The position numbers were made by a program, and so were the translations under genes. From positions 2,914,001-2,978,000 of the forward strand of contig NZ_CP029487.1 of assembly GCF_002441855.2 (NCBI RefSeq): a stretch of 64,000 nt of DNA, read 5' to 3'. Shown here piece after piece: positions 8,117-17,000 of the stretch. This stretch comes from Eubacterium maltosivorans. GTDB taxonomy: Bacteria > Bacillota > Clostridia > Eubacteriales > Eubacteriaceae. The notes beneath the pieces are model-generated. The model searched no databases. It was not told the origin of the DNA and was given only the letters and a program-made list of their open reading frames with translations. Within the stretch, counting starts at the first letter, position 1; each line of letters opens with the position of its first letter.

Positions 8117-8137
8117 ACCTATGAGGAGGTGTTTCGT

Positions 8138-9022
8138 ATGGAAGTACGGGTTTTACGTTATTTTCTGGCCGTCGCCCGGGCGGAGACCATATCCGGCGCA
8201 GCAGAGTCGGTCCACGTAACCCAGCCTACCCTTTCACGGCAGATGATGGAGCTGGAAGAGGAGCTGGGAAAAAAACTGTTTATACGCGGAAACCGGAGGA
8301 TCACTTTAACGGATGAAGGAGTCTTTTTAAGAAAACGCGCCCAGGAGATTGTCGATCTTGTGGACCGTACAGAGTCGGATTTCAGCGCGCCTGACGACAT
8401 TATCAGCGGGGATGTCTATATCGGGGGCGGCGAGACAGACGCCATGCGCCTGATCGCCCGTGTTGTAAGGCGGATGCAGAAGGATTATCCGAATATCCGG
8501 TACCATCTTTTCAGTGGAAACGCCGATGATGTCACCGAGCGCCTGGATAAGGGACTGTTGGATTTTGGCATACTCATCGAGCCGGCAGACATCAAAAAAT
8601 ACGATTATATACGCCTTCCGGCAACGGATACCTGGGGGCTGCTCATGCGAAAGGACAGCCCGCTGGCGGCACTGCCCAGTATCCGAGCTGAGCATTTGTG
8701 GGGGCTTCCCCTCCTGTGCTCAAGACAGTCCCTCACCGAGAATGAGCTGTCTGGATGGCTTGGCAGCAATGCCGGGCGTCTGGAGGTTATCACCACCTAT
8801 AATCTGATTTACAACGCAGCCCTCATGGTGGAGGAGGGCGTGGGCTATGCCCTGGGGCTGGACAAGCTGGTGAATACCACAGGCAACAGCGCGCTCTGCT
8901 TCCGGCCGCTGGAGCCGCGCATGGAGGCCCATCTGGATATTGTATGGAAAAAATACCAGGTTTTTTCAAAGGCCGCCGAAAAATTTTTAAAAGTGCTCCA
9001 GGAAACCCTGACGTCAGAGTAG
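8138..9022 (+). CDS. LysR-family transcriptional regulator
   Basis: A 294-residue LysR regulator: the winged helix at residues 1-60 (RYFLAVARAETISGAAESVH, then QPTLSRQM) is followed by a substrate-binding-type effector domain. An in-frame GTG upstream at 8129 would add three residues, but GAGGAGGT at 8123-8130 places the start at 8138. It is divergent from the acetyltransferase-reductase-lipoprotein cluster and upstream of a flavodoxin, which it probably controls. Confidence 0.92.
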   Translation: MEVRVLRYFLAVARAETISGAAESVHVTQPTLSRQMMELEEELGKKLFIRGNRRITLTDEGVFLRKRAQEIVDLVDRTESDFSAPDDIISGDVYIGGGETDAMRLIARVVRRMQKDYPNIRYHLFSGNADDVTERLDKGLLDFGILIEPADIKKYDYIRLPATDTWGLLMRKDSPLAALPSIRAEHLWGLPLLCSRQSLTENELSGWLGSNAGRLEVITTYNLIYNAALMVEEGVGYALGLDKLVNTTGNSALCFRPLEPRMEAHLDIVWKKYQVFSKAAEKFLKVLQETLTSE

Positions 9023-9096
9023 TTCAGAAGGCCAAGATTGTTTATGAATCAGTTTAAAATACGAAAAACGAATGGCTGATCATTGGATATAGGCAT

Positions 9097-9156
9097 TTTA
9101 CATTTTTGAGATGCGCGTTATAATATAGGTGTACCCAATAAAAGGTACACCTTTTT
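9097..9156 (+). promoter_or_regulatory. Flavodoxin promoter with interrupted palindrome at the start point
   Basis: TTTACA (9097-9102), 16 bp, TATAAT (9119-9124). Directly after it AGGTGTACC (9127-9135) and GGTACACCT (9144-9152) form a perfect 9-bp inverted repeat ending in TTTTT. It may terminate LysR transcripts, be an operator, or give the flavodoxin mRNA a 5' hairpin. Confidence 0.55.
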
Positions 9157-9189
9157 CAGTTTTAGAAAGTTAAAAGGAGAAAACAGAGT

Positions 9190-9669
9190 ATGAGTAAAAT
9201 TTTAGTCGCATATTTTTCAGCAAGCGGTGTCACCGCAGGATTGGCAGAGAGGCTGGCAGCCGCGACAGGCGGAGACCTGCATGAGATCCAGCCCGAAACT
9301 CCCTACACACAGGCGGATCTGGATTGGATGGATAAAAAAAGCCGCAGCAGCATTGAGATGAATGACAAGACCTTCCGTCCAGGCATTGCAAACCGCGTGG
9401 CAGATATGGAAAGCTATGATGTGGTTTTTGTGGGCTTCCCGATCTGGTGGTATGTCGCCCCGACCATTATCAACACATTTTTAGAACAGTATAACCTTGA
9501 AGGCAAGACCATTATCCCCTTCGCGACCTCCGGAAGCAGCCAGATGGGCAATACCAACGCCGAATTAGAGGCTTCCTGCAAAGGGGCAGAACTGAGAACA
9601 GGCAAGCGCTTTAACGCAAACGCGAGCGAAAAAGAGCTTAAAGCCTGGTTTGACAGTCTGGGACTGTAA
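9190..9669 (+). CDS. Flavodoxin
   Basis: A 159-residue flavodoxin. The FMN phosphate loop AYFSASGVTAGLA lies at residues 8-20, and the second flavin loop reads GFPIWWYVAP (about residues 81-90). The family carries electrons or acts as a small FMN-dependent reductase in the cytosol. It stands alone between its own promoter and the remnant of an aldo/keto reductase, a gene type that often accompanies it. Confidence 0.92.
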   Translation: MSKILVAYFSASGVTAGLAERLAAATGGDLHEIQPETPYTQADLDWMDKKSRSSIEMNDKTFRPGIANRVADMESYDVVFVGFPIWWYVAPTIINTFLEQYNLEGKTIIPFATSGSSQMGNTNAELEASCKGAELRTGKRFNANASEKELKAWFDSLGL

Positions 9670-9729
9670 GGATAAAGCGGAAAACAACATGCCCGCCGTG
9701 CCTGGCTTTCCATATCCATATGCCCTATG

Positions 9730-9930
9730 GTGATCACCATTTTAAAATCTGTACACGAAGAACAGATTAGAGAAAACTTTTCAATCCATGACTTCAGCCT
9801 GTCTCATGAAGATATGAAGCGCATTGAAGATATGGCTATGGGAAAAAGCTTCATACTGGACATTCAAAGCCAGGACGAGGTATACCGTCTGCACGACATA
9901 CGCTTTGAGCAGCAGGCTCCCGGCGCTTAA
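9730..9930 (+). pseudogene. C-terminal remnant of an aldo/keto reductase
   Basis: About 66 residues survive. KSVHEEQIRENFSIHDFSLSHEDM matches the C-terminal KSV...I.EN..VFDF.L..EDM region of aldo/keto reductases (the match is described in pieces, not quoted in full), followed by GKSFILD. The normal protein has about 280 residues; the N-terminal three quarters, including the catalytic Tyr and Lys, are gone. There is no ribosome site at the ATG. I read it as a decayed gene from the flavodoxin cluster. Confidence 0.7.
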
Positions 9931-9948
9931 GTCAGAATATCTGTCATT

Positions 9949-9978
9949 AAAAAAGGCCAGCAGAAGCTGGCCTTTTTT
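9949..9978. terminator. Bidirectional terminator
   Basis: GGCCAGC and GCTGGCC around AGAA, with six A on one side and six T on the other; it serves the converging flavodoxin region and the TauE/SafE gene. Confidence 0.92.
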
Positions 9979-9987
9979 GTGTACCGT

Positions 9988-10758
9988 TTATTTTAAGAAG
10001 TTTACCAGAATAATGGAAACCCCCAGTACCGAGAGCACTACTCCGGTGGCTCGGTTCAGGACAAGCGGGCTGGTTCGGTTGGCGAATTTCGCCGCAATTC
10101 TGGCCCACAGCAGGGTGGATAAAACGCAGAAAACGAGACTCCATATATCCGGAGCTCCGCCGATGGCAAAGTGGCTGACCGCGCCCGTAAAGGCAGTGAA
10201 GGTCATGACAAACACACTGGTGCCCACCGCTGTTTTCAGTTCATAGCCCAGCACACTGGTGAGAATCAACAGCATCATCATGCCGCCCCCAGCACCCACA
10301 AAGCCGCAGATAAAGCCAATGGCGACGCCACAGACCACCGATTGCAGGAAGCGTTTTTTAGGGTCTTTGTCCTTCATGGATTCTTTGGTAGTCATGACTG
10401 GCCGGACGATAAATTTAATGCCCAGCAGCAGCGTCATAAAGACCGAGAAACCGCCCATGGCACTGTTAGGAACCAGACTGGAGATCCAGCTGCCCACCAA
10501 AGTAAAGCACAGAACCGCCGCCATCATAACCAGACCATTTTTAATGTCCAGATTTTTGTTTTTGCCATAGGTGTAAGCGCTCACCGCGCTGGCGAGCACG
10601 TCACTGGCCAGAGCAATGCCTACTGCCTCGTAGGCTGGCATTCCCAGAAAGGTGATGAGCATGGGGCTGATAACCGCCGCTGCGCTCATGCCCGCAAAGC
10701 CTGTCCCCAGTCCGGCGCCGATGCCCGCAATAAAACAGATAATAAATTTAAAGAGCAT
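9988..10758 (-). CDS. TauE/SafE-family sulfite/anion permease
   Basis: A 256-residue membrane protein with about seven or eight hydrophobic helices. The duplicated glycine-rich motifs GTGFAGMSAAAVISP (about residues 18-32) and GFVGAGGGMMMLLIL (about 145-159) are the internal repeats of the TauE/SafE family. Members export sulfite, sulfoacetate or other small organic anions across the cytoplasmic membrane. No neighbour indicates the substrate. Confidence 0.88.
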   Translation of the reverse strand: MLFKFIICFIAGIGAGLGTGFAGMSAAAVISPMLITFLGMPAYEAVGIALASDVLASAVSAYTYGKNKNLDIKNGLVMMAAVLCFTLVGSWISSLVPNSAMGGFSVFMTLLLGIKFIVRPVMTTKESMKDKDPKKRFLQSVVCGVAIGFICGFVGAGGGMMMLLILTSVLGYELKTAVGTSVFVMTFTAFTGAVSHFAIGGAPDIWSLVFCVLSTLLWARIAAKFANRTSPLVLNRATGVVLSVLGVSIILVNFLK

Positions 10759-10940
10759 GGTCTGTCCCCCTTTGTCTGTCGAAATATGCCCTCTTTATAA
10801 ATATACCTTGTATTGTAGTCTTTTATCTTGAGGGTGTCAATGCAAAACTGTGCTCTTAATTCCTTTGCAAAAAAGGTTGACAGGCCTTAAACTAAGGTTA
10901 CAGGCAGCGCGCAGACCTGAAAAACTTTTGGAGGTTAACA

Positions 10941-11165
10941 ATGGCAGTAACAGCAAATATAAAAAGTGTTGGGTTGAAAATCGTTTCAAATTATGGTGAG
11001 CAAAATGGGAAGATCGTTAAAAAATCTAAAACCTACAGCGATGTAAAAAGCGACGCGTCCAATGAGAGTATCTACAATACCTATAAGTGGATCAAGAACA
11101 TGCAGGAACCCATCGGTGAGTCCTGCACCAAGGCCGTCATCGAAGAGCTCATGGATGTCGCATAA
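10941..11165 (+). CDS. DUF1659-like small protein
   Basis: A 74-residue protein with GGAGG upstream. It resembles the DUF1659 family of small proteins found in clostridia and bacilli, usually beside DUF2922. No function is known. It opens a four-gene plus-strand cassette with a DUF2922 protein, a holin and a cell-wall peptidase. The 180-bp gap upstream holds TTGACA at about 10876 but no clear -10 box. Confidence 0.7.
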   Translation: MAVTANIKSVGLKIVSNYGEQNGKIVKKSKTYSDVKSDASNESIYNTYKWIKNMQEPIGESCTKAVIEELMDVA

Positions 11166-11185
11166 GGATAAGGAGGAAAAGAAAA

Positions 11186-11416
11186 ATGGCAGATTTAGTA
11201 TCAAAGGATTTACAGCTGGGTTATGAACTGGCCAATGGAAAAACTTATAATATGGTTATTCCAGATTATAAGGACAGTATTACCGATGCCGAGATCGCTG
11301 AGGGAGCGAATGGTATTCTAACCGAAGGGATTTTTTCGCCCGACGGGCAGCCCCTGGCAGCGCTGGTGTCCGCAGTGCGTATCGACACCACCAAAACCGA
11401 AGTGGCTTTGGGTTAG
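11186..11416 (+). CDS. DUF2922-like small protein
   Basis: A 76-residue protein with the start pattern of DUF2922 (KDLQLGYELANGKTYNMVIPD, written here in shortened form) and a strong AAGGAGG site. The gene is 20 bp after the DUF1659-like gene, the usual order for this pair. Function unknown. Confidence 0.7.
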   Translation: MADLVSKDLQLGYELANGKTYNMVIPDYKDSITDAEIAEGANGILTEGIFSPDGQPLAALVSAVRIDTTKTEVALG

Positions 11417-11426
11417 GCGCCGGACA

Positions 11427-11822
11427 ATGAAGGAAATCATCCGGGGAGCCGCCGCAGTGGCGGGCGGCATCCTCTCCTTCCTGTTTGGAGGGCTCGATGA
11501 TTTGCTGGCAGTATTGACGGTTTTAATCTGCCTGGACTATGTGTCCGGCGTTATCAAGGGAATTTACAGGCATGAGCTTTCCAGTGCGGTGGGCTTTTAT
11601 GGAATATTAAAAAAATTGATGATTTTTCTGGTGGTCAGCGCCGCTTTCATGATCCAGCGGATTATAATAGCCGAGCTGCCCATCCGGGACATCACGGTGC
11701 TTTTTTATATTTCCAACGAAGGCATCTCACTGGTCGAAAACGCCGCAGAATTTATTCCCATTCCCGATAAGCTAAAAGCCGTTTTACAGGAATTTAAGAA
11801 AGATGAAAAGGAAAAAGAATGA
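11427..11822 (+). CDS. Phage-type holin (TcdE/BlyA-like, holin family 4)
   Basis: A 131-residue membrane protein with about three to four hydrophobic helices, the motif LICLDYVSGVIKG (about residues 35-47) characteristic of the toxin-secretion/phage-lysis holin family, and a charged tail (KKDEKEKE). Such holins open membrane pores that release a lysin or secreted proteins. It overlaps the following peptidase gene by 4 bp (ATGA), so translation is coupled. Confidence 0.88.
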   Translation: MKEIIRGAAAVAGGILSFLFGGLDDLLAVLTVLICLDYVSGVIKGIYRHELSSAVGFYGILKKLMIFLVVSAAFMIQRIIIAELPIRDITVLFYISNEGISLVENAAEFIPIPDKLKAVLQEFKKDEKEKE

Positions 11823-12340
11823 CCATTTTAGAAGTGCAGAGAATTTTGTCCCATCTGGGCTATGACCCCGGTGAGCACGACGGCCTGGACGGCCCGAACA
11901 CCCAGGCGGCCGTCAGGGCCTTTCAGCGAAAAACAGGCATTGAGACAGATGGTATTGTGGGCCCGGTCACCAGGGGACATCTGGCAGAGGCCTATAAAGA
12001 CAGCCGCGCCAGCGAGCATTTTGCCATGTGTGAATATCAGTGTGACTGCGGCGGTATGTACTGCGCCGGCTTTCCCGAGCTCATGGAGGAGGCCCTGCTG
12101 GCTCAGGTGGAAAACCTGAGAAACTGTCTGGGCCGTCCAGTCATCATCACCTCCGGTGTGCGCTGCACACAGCGCAACCGCGAGGTGGGCGGCATCGAGC
12201 ACTCCAAGCATAAGATCGGCTGCGCCGCAGACCTGTACTGCCCCGGCGTCCACTACTCCGAGGTGGCCGCCATCGCCAGAGACCTGGGGCTGGGTGTGAT
12301 CGAATACCCCGAGCAGTTGTTTGTGCATGTAGAGGTATAG
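11819..12340 (+). CDS. Peptidoglycan-binding M15-type peptidase (endolysin-like)
   Basis: A 173-residue protein. Residues 1-58 form a PG_binding_1 domain (VQRILSHLGYDPGEHDG ... DGIVGPVT); residues about 65-173 form a peptidase M15_3 domain with SGVRCTQRNREVGG, HSKHKIGCAADLY and HVEV carrying the likely zinc-binding His and Asp. It should cut the peptide stems of peptidoglycan. It has no signal peptide, so export through the overlapping upstream holin is likely. No other phage genes surround the cassette. Confidence 0.88.
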   Translation: MTILEVQRILSHLGYDPGEHDGLDGPNTQAAVRAFQRKTGIETDGIVGPVTRGHLAEAYKDSRASEHFAMCEYQCDCGGMYCAGFPELMEEALLAQVENLRNCLGRPVIITSGVRCTQRNREVGGIEHSKHKIGCAADLYCPGVHYSEVAAIARDLGLGVIEYPEQLFVHVEV

Positions 12341-12347
12341 AAAAGAA

Positions 12348-12383
12348 ACCCCAGGCATTGGAAGACGTTCTGATGCCTGGGGT
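12348..12383 (-). terminator. Terminator of the surface-protein operon
   Basis: ACCCCAGGCAT and ATGCCTGGGGT form a perfect 11-bp stem. The T-rich side (TTTCTTTTC) is on the minus strand, so it mainly serves the 12402-14027 gene; it may also block plus-strand transcripts. Confidence 0.8.
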
Positions 12384-12401
12384 TAAAAAACAGATAATCA
12401 G

Positions 12402-14027
12402 TTAATCAGCAGTGCTTGTGATTATCGGGGAAAATTTAGCGGGCTGTGTTTCGGTATAATAGGTATTGAATGCATCGGCATTGTTTGCTTTGCTGGCGCC
12501 GATATAGTGGAAGGCCACGTCGAAGCCGTAAGATTTGCCATACGACTGAAAAGTCGATACGATTTGATCCTGATACAAATCCCCTGCCATGGACACTGCT
12601 TCTAAACCGGGATACTGCTGAGTAACGGACCATGTTGTGGAAGTAATGTTTGTATAACGAAGCGCCCAATTTTTTGAAAGTCCATTGCCTTTTGCTGTGG
12701 CAAGAGACTGCTGAATATTATCGAAAGGAATGGCCGTCCCGGAAAAAAGAGGAGATACTCCGATAAATTTTTTATCAAACCAGATTGCCCCGGCGTTGAT
12801 TGTTTTGTCCGAGTCATGGCGAAAATCATCCGACAGCTTAAACGGATTGCCACCATCGCCCCGTATCATGGCCTGCAGCTGAGGCGTACCCATTCCAGCG
12901 CTTCCACCAACGCTCTCGAGTGTGGCGATTTCTTTACTGCCGGCGGCGGCTTTTAGGCTGTTCACAAACTCATCCTCACTGGCCCAGGAATAGGATTTGT
13001 AGTTGCTGATCGTCATTTTCACATTTTTGACATAGTCCTGATATTCTTTGTGCTGTGTGTAGTTGTTTCCCTTGAACGTCTGATGGCTGTATTCTGTTTT
13101 GGGTTCGATATAAATACCAAGGCCGTAGGTGTAATCTGCACCGTCTACCCCGATCTCTGTTTTTACATGAACATTTGTCAGGGATGGCGTAATCGCGGGT
13201 GTGTCTCCTGTTATCGGCGAATCGGCGTATACATAGAAGGCGGCCTGGCCTGCCTGCTGCACCCATACATTTGACACATGAGCATTTCCAGATAAGCGGA
13301 CGCCATATTTACCGTATTTAACGCTTGACTGTTCGAGTGCGCCGCCAGCCTTAACATGAACCGCGGCGATGTGGTCATAACGGTAGTTGTCTGGTTTCAC
13401 GGTGCTTTGGGGTTCATAGTAAGGTGTGCCCATTCCAATGGAACGTGGCGCGATAACCTCGGTGTTTTTCAGTGTGCCCTCCACAGCGAGCATTTCACAA
13501 AGACCATGATCAGCGGGCATTACAAAGTTTTCGGTGGTTTCACCGGCGTCTGTAAAAGCGCTGATTGTTTTACCGTTTCCATCAAGCACATGACCTGCAG
13601 GAATGGTAATGGTGTTGGTTACGCCATAAATGCTATTCATCACTTTTACGTCGCCACTCGTAATGCCGTTTATCAATTCTTCAAGCGTACTGACTTCAGT
13701 GATACCATTGCTTTCAATAGCCGCCTTGGCGACAGGCGCGTTTTCGTTTTTTTCGGCTTCTTTTGCAGGTAAAGCTGCTTCTTCCTGGCCGCTGACTTCC
13801 AGTTTAGTTTGGTTTTCCTTTACAGGAGCCGCTTCATCCGTTTTTTTCGCAATACTAGCTTCCAGTTGTTCTTTTTCGGGTGGATCAGTCGTGGTGATCG
13901 CTTCGGACGCAGGTTCATCGGCGATTATTTCTTCAGCCATTACAGGGTGGATGAAGAGAAGCGAAAACAGCATAAAGAAAATCAGTAAAACGGCTTCTGC
14001 TTGAATAAGATGCTTTTTAAAAATCAT
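12402..14027 (-). CDS. Secreted beta-helix surface protein
   Basis: A 541-residue exported protein: a signal peptide with hydrophobic core (VLLIFFMLFSLLFIHPVMA), then a Glu/Ala/Lys-rich linker to about residue 105, then a domain starting EVSTLEELINGITSGDVKV that resembles parallel beta-helix (pectate-lyase-like) repeats. There is no LPXTG sorting motif. It follows the 2373-residue lipoprotein gene by 25 bp and probably shares its transcript. It may be an adhesin or partner of that protein; no catalytic residues were recognised. Confidence 0.7.
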   Translation of the reverse strand: MIFKKHLIQAEAVLLIFFMLFSLLFIHPVMAEEIIADEPASEAITTTDPPEKEQLEASIAKKTDEAAPVKENQTKLEVSGQEEAALPAKEAEKNENAPVAKAAIESNGITEVSTLEELINGITSGDVKVMNSIYGVTNTITIPAGHVLDGNGKTISAFTDAGETTENFVMPADHGLCEMLAVEGTLKNTEVIAPRSIGMGTPYYEPQSTVKPDNYRYDHIAAVHVKAGGALEQSSVKYGKYGVRLSGNAHVSNVWVQQAGQAAFYVYADSPITGDTPAITPSLTNVHVKTEIGVDGADYTYGLGIYIEPKTEYSHQTFKGNNYTQHKEYQDYVKNVKMTISNYKSYSWASEDEFVNSLKAAAGSKEIATLESVGGSAGMGTPQLQAMIRGDGGNPFKLSDDFRHDSDKTINAGAIWFDKKFIGVSPLFSGTAIPFDNIQQSLATAKGNGLSKNWALRYTNITSTTWSVTQQYPGLEAVSMAGDLYQDQIVSTFQSYGKSYGFDVAFHYIGASKANNADAFNTYYTETQPAKFSPIITSTAD

Positions 14028-14052
14028 TTGTTTTTCCTCCTCGTATAATATC

Positions 14053-17000
14053 TCATTTTAGATAATTGTCAAGTATTTCTTTGATATATGGAACATGATC
14101 TGATGGGCAGTTTACCACAGTGTCATATCGGCAATCCTTACTTTCATTTTGATAGGATGGAAAATTCAGGGCATGTCCACAATAGTTTAAGTAAATGATA
14201 TTTCCGTCAATGATATAAGTATCTTCGGTTCTTTCCGTTAATAAAGTTGAAAATTCAGATTGTCTTTGGAGAATTCCAGATTTTATTGCTTTCAATTTAA
14301 CTGGATCGTTTGTATCAAATTGCACAGCAATAACTTCATTGCTTAAATCTAAATCATCCGAATTTGGCTTAGGCATTAGACAATTGCTTGCATGACAACC
14401 TAAGTTATCGTCAATATTATCATCAAGTATTAATACGAAAGCCCTGAGGTTTCCTTCATCATTTGAAATATTCATTGTCTCGCTGTCTTTAAAAACATCC
14501 GTTAAATCATATCCATCAAGCCAATTCTCCGCGGGGCCGCCGACAAGGTCGCCTTTGCAGCTATCATCGTAAGATGCAACCGTATTGCCAGAAGCTGTGC
14601 AGTGAGTCAGGGTTGTTTTGGGAGCTGTGGCGTTACCCACAATGCCTCCTGCGTAAGGGGTACTCTGAGGAGCACCGTTTTTGACTGCTGAAACAGTATT
14701 GTTCGTTGCGCTGCATTTTATAAGGATTATGTCTGCGCCCGCGCTGCCTACCAGTCCGCCGACATTGGCATTTCCCTGAATACTGCCCTCTGTCACGCTG
14801 CAATTTTTGATCGTCGTATTGCCATCAACCGAACCGGCCAGGGCGCCAATGTTTTCACGGGCTTTGATGTCTGTTTTTTTAATGCTCAGATTTTTTATTT
14901 CCACTGCGCTGATAGCGCCAAACAGCCCGGTGTTATCGGACGATGAGGTTGTTTTCAGATTTGAAATAGGATGCCCACCCCCGTCAAAGTTTCCCTTGAA
15001 AGGCGTGTCCGGTTTGCCAATGGGGGTCCACTCCCGATTGTCCAGGTCAATGTCCTGACTCAGCTGAATGGTCTTTCCGGAAAAATCATTTCCGTCATTT
15101 ACCAAGGCTGCCAGTCCTGCCAGCTGCTCGCCGGTGGAAAGAGAAAAGCTGGTGTCCGTGTTGTTGTACCAACGGATGTCCGCAGAATCGGACCAGCTTG
15201 TCTTCTGCAAAATATCCTTGATATACAATTCGGTTTTTCCTAAAACAGAAGCCTGGCCGTGTGCATTGACATAGCCAGTCATTTTAACATGGTTAGTGAT
15301 ATCTGCATCTGCAGCGGGATTGACTGAGTCACCCAGATAGAAGTCATCATCAATATGAACGATGGCATCGTTCACCTGTGCGATTGCTGTGCCATCATAG
15401 CTGCAGCCGCCAGCATAGAATCTTCCGATTTTATCATTGCTGTTATTATCCTGTAATCGGACATTTCGAGCATTTATTACGACATTTTCAACATTAGCAG
15501 TCTTGCTGCTAAGAGCCATGGCACCTCCAAATATTTCAGGGACTGTGCTGTCCGTTATATCTATTGCCGCTGTACCTGTCACATTAACGTTCGTGCCGGA
15601 ATTGAATACCATGCCACCACCGATGATGGAGCCTGTTGTTGTGATCTTATCAATGATGATGTTCGTATTTTCACATGATGCGTCGCTATCGGCGCTGTCT
15701 GAATGGCCGCCGCCCAAAATAGACGCGTTAAAGTTCACAAGATTTTTAAGCGTAAGGTTTGTAGTTTTTACTGTTGCGCTGGCGTTTTTGCTTAAAGCCC
15801 ATCCGCCCGCGTAAATATTTCCTTCGTCCATGCTGTTGTCACTGCAATAATAGCCCATATTGAACGTGCTGCTGTCGATTGAGATATGGGTGTTATTCAC
15901 ATCTGCTTTGGAGTTCGCTCCGTTGGCATAGCCGCCGCCCACAAAACAATCATCCACATATCCACCAGTGATGGTGATGTTGGTATCCCCGGTTACGCTG
16001 GCGTCTGCGTTGGCTTCTGTAGTCTTACCGCCGCCAAAGAGGTAGCTGATGCGTCCGCTTTTCATGGTAAAGTTTGTTGATGCAACGGTTTTATTAAGAC
16101 CACCGGCAACAAAGTATAAGGATAAATTGTTATTATACTTTTCATTCAGAGGAATCATCTCCATGCCATCGCCAAACTCAAAATGATGGCCGTTGGCATA
16201 CATATACCGGATGCCGTTGACATTTATTTTGATGTGGTCGAAAAGAGTGTCGGCGTCAAAGATCAAATCAGACTGCATCACCAGTCTTCCGTTATCCTTT
16301 CCCGTAAAGTGTACGGGCTTTGTAACGGTATATAAAGTTCCATTGCCAATATCCACGTCCCCGCTTACATAGACTGTTGTCTGTTTATCATCGGGCGCCT
16401 TTTCAAGCGCCGCTTCCATTGTTTTCAGCGGTTTACTCTCTTCAAAGCCAGGATAGCTGTCATTTCCGTTTGTAGAATCGACATAGAGCTTATCGGCAGC
16501 TGCAATTTCGAAAGTCAGTGTCAGCTCGGCTTTCGTCTGATTTTTTCCGGTAACCTCAATGATTGAGGTTGTATTTCCCTTAGTCGCTGGTGTTCCTGTG
16601 ATTTTACCATTTTCCAGTTTTAGACCTTCCGGTAAAGGCTTGTCCTCTTTGACGGTGTAAGTGACGTTGCCGATGGCGGCGTCGTTTTGAATGGTAATTT
16701 TTGCTGACAGATCGTAAGCTTCAATGGCCATACCTACACTGCCTGCAACAGTGACGCTTTTCGGATTTAAAGTAATTTGTCTTAATTCGGGTTGGTTTCC
16801 TTCAAGTTTTCCATTTCCGGAGATAATCCCATTACAGACAATCCTGCCATTGTTGATAATGGTTCCGTTATTAATAAGCTCTTTATCTTCAGGAATGGTA
16901 AGTGTCTGCTCTTTAGGGATGGTCAGTGTGACGCCTTGTGGTATTGTCGCACTACCCGTTAAATCCATTGATCCTGTCAGTTCCACAGCCGGTGTCTGTA

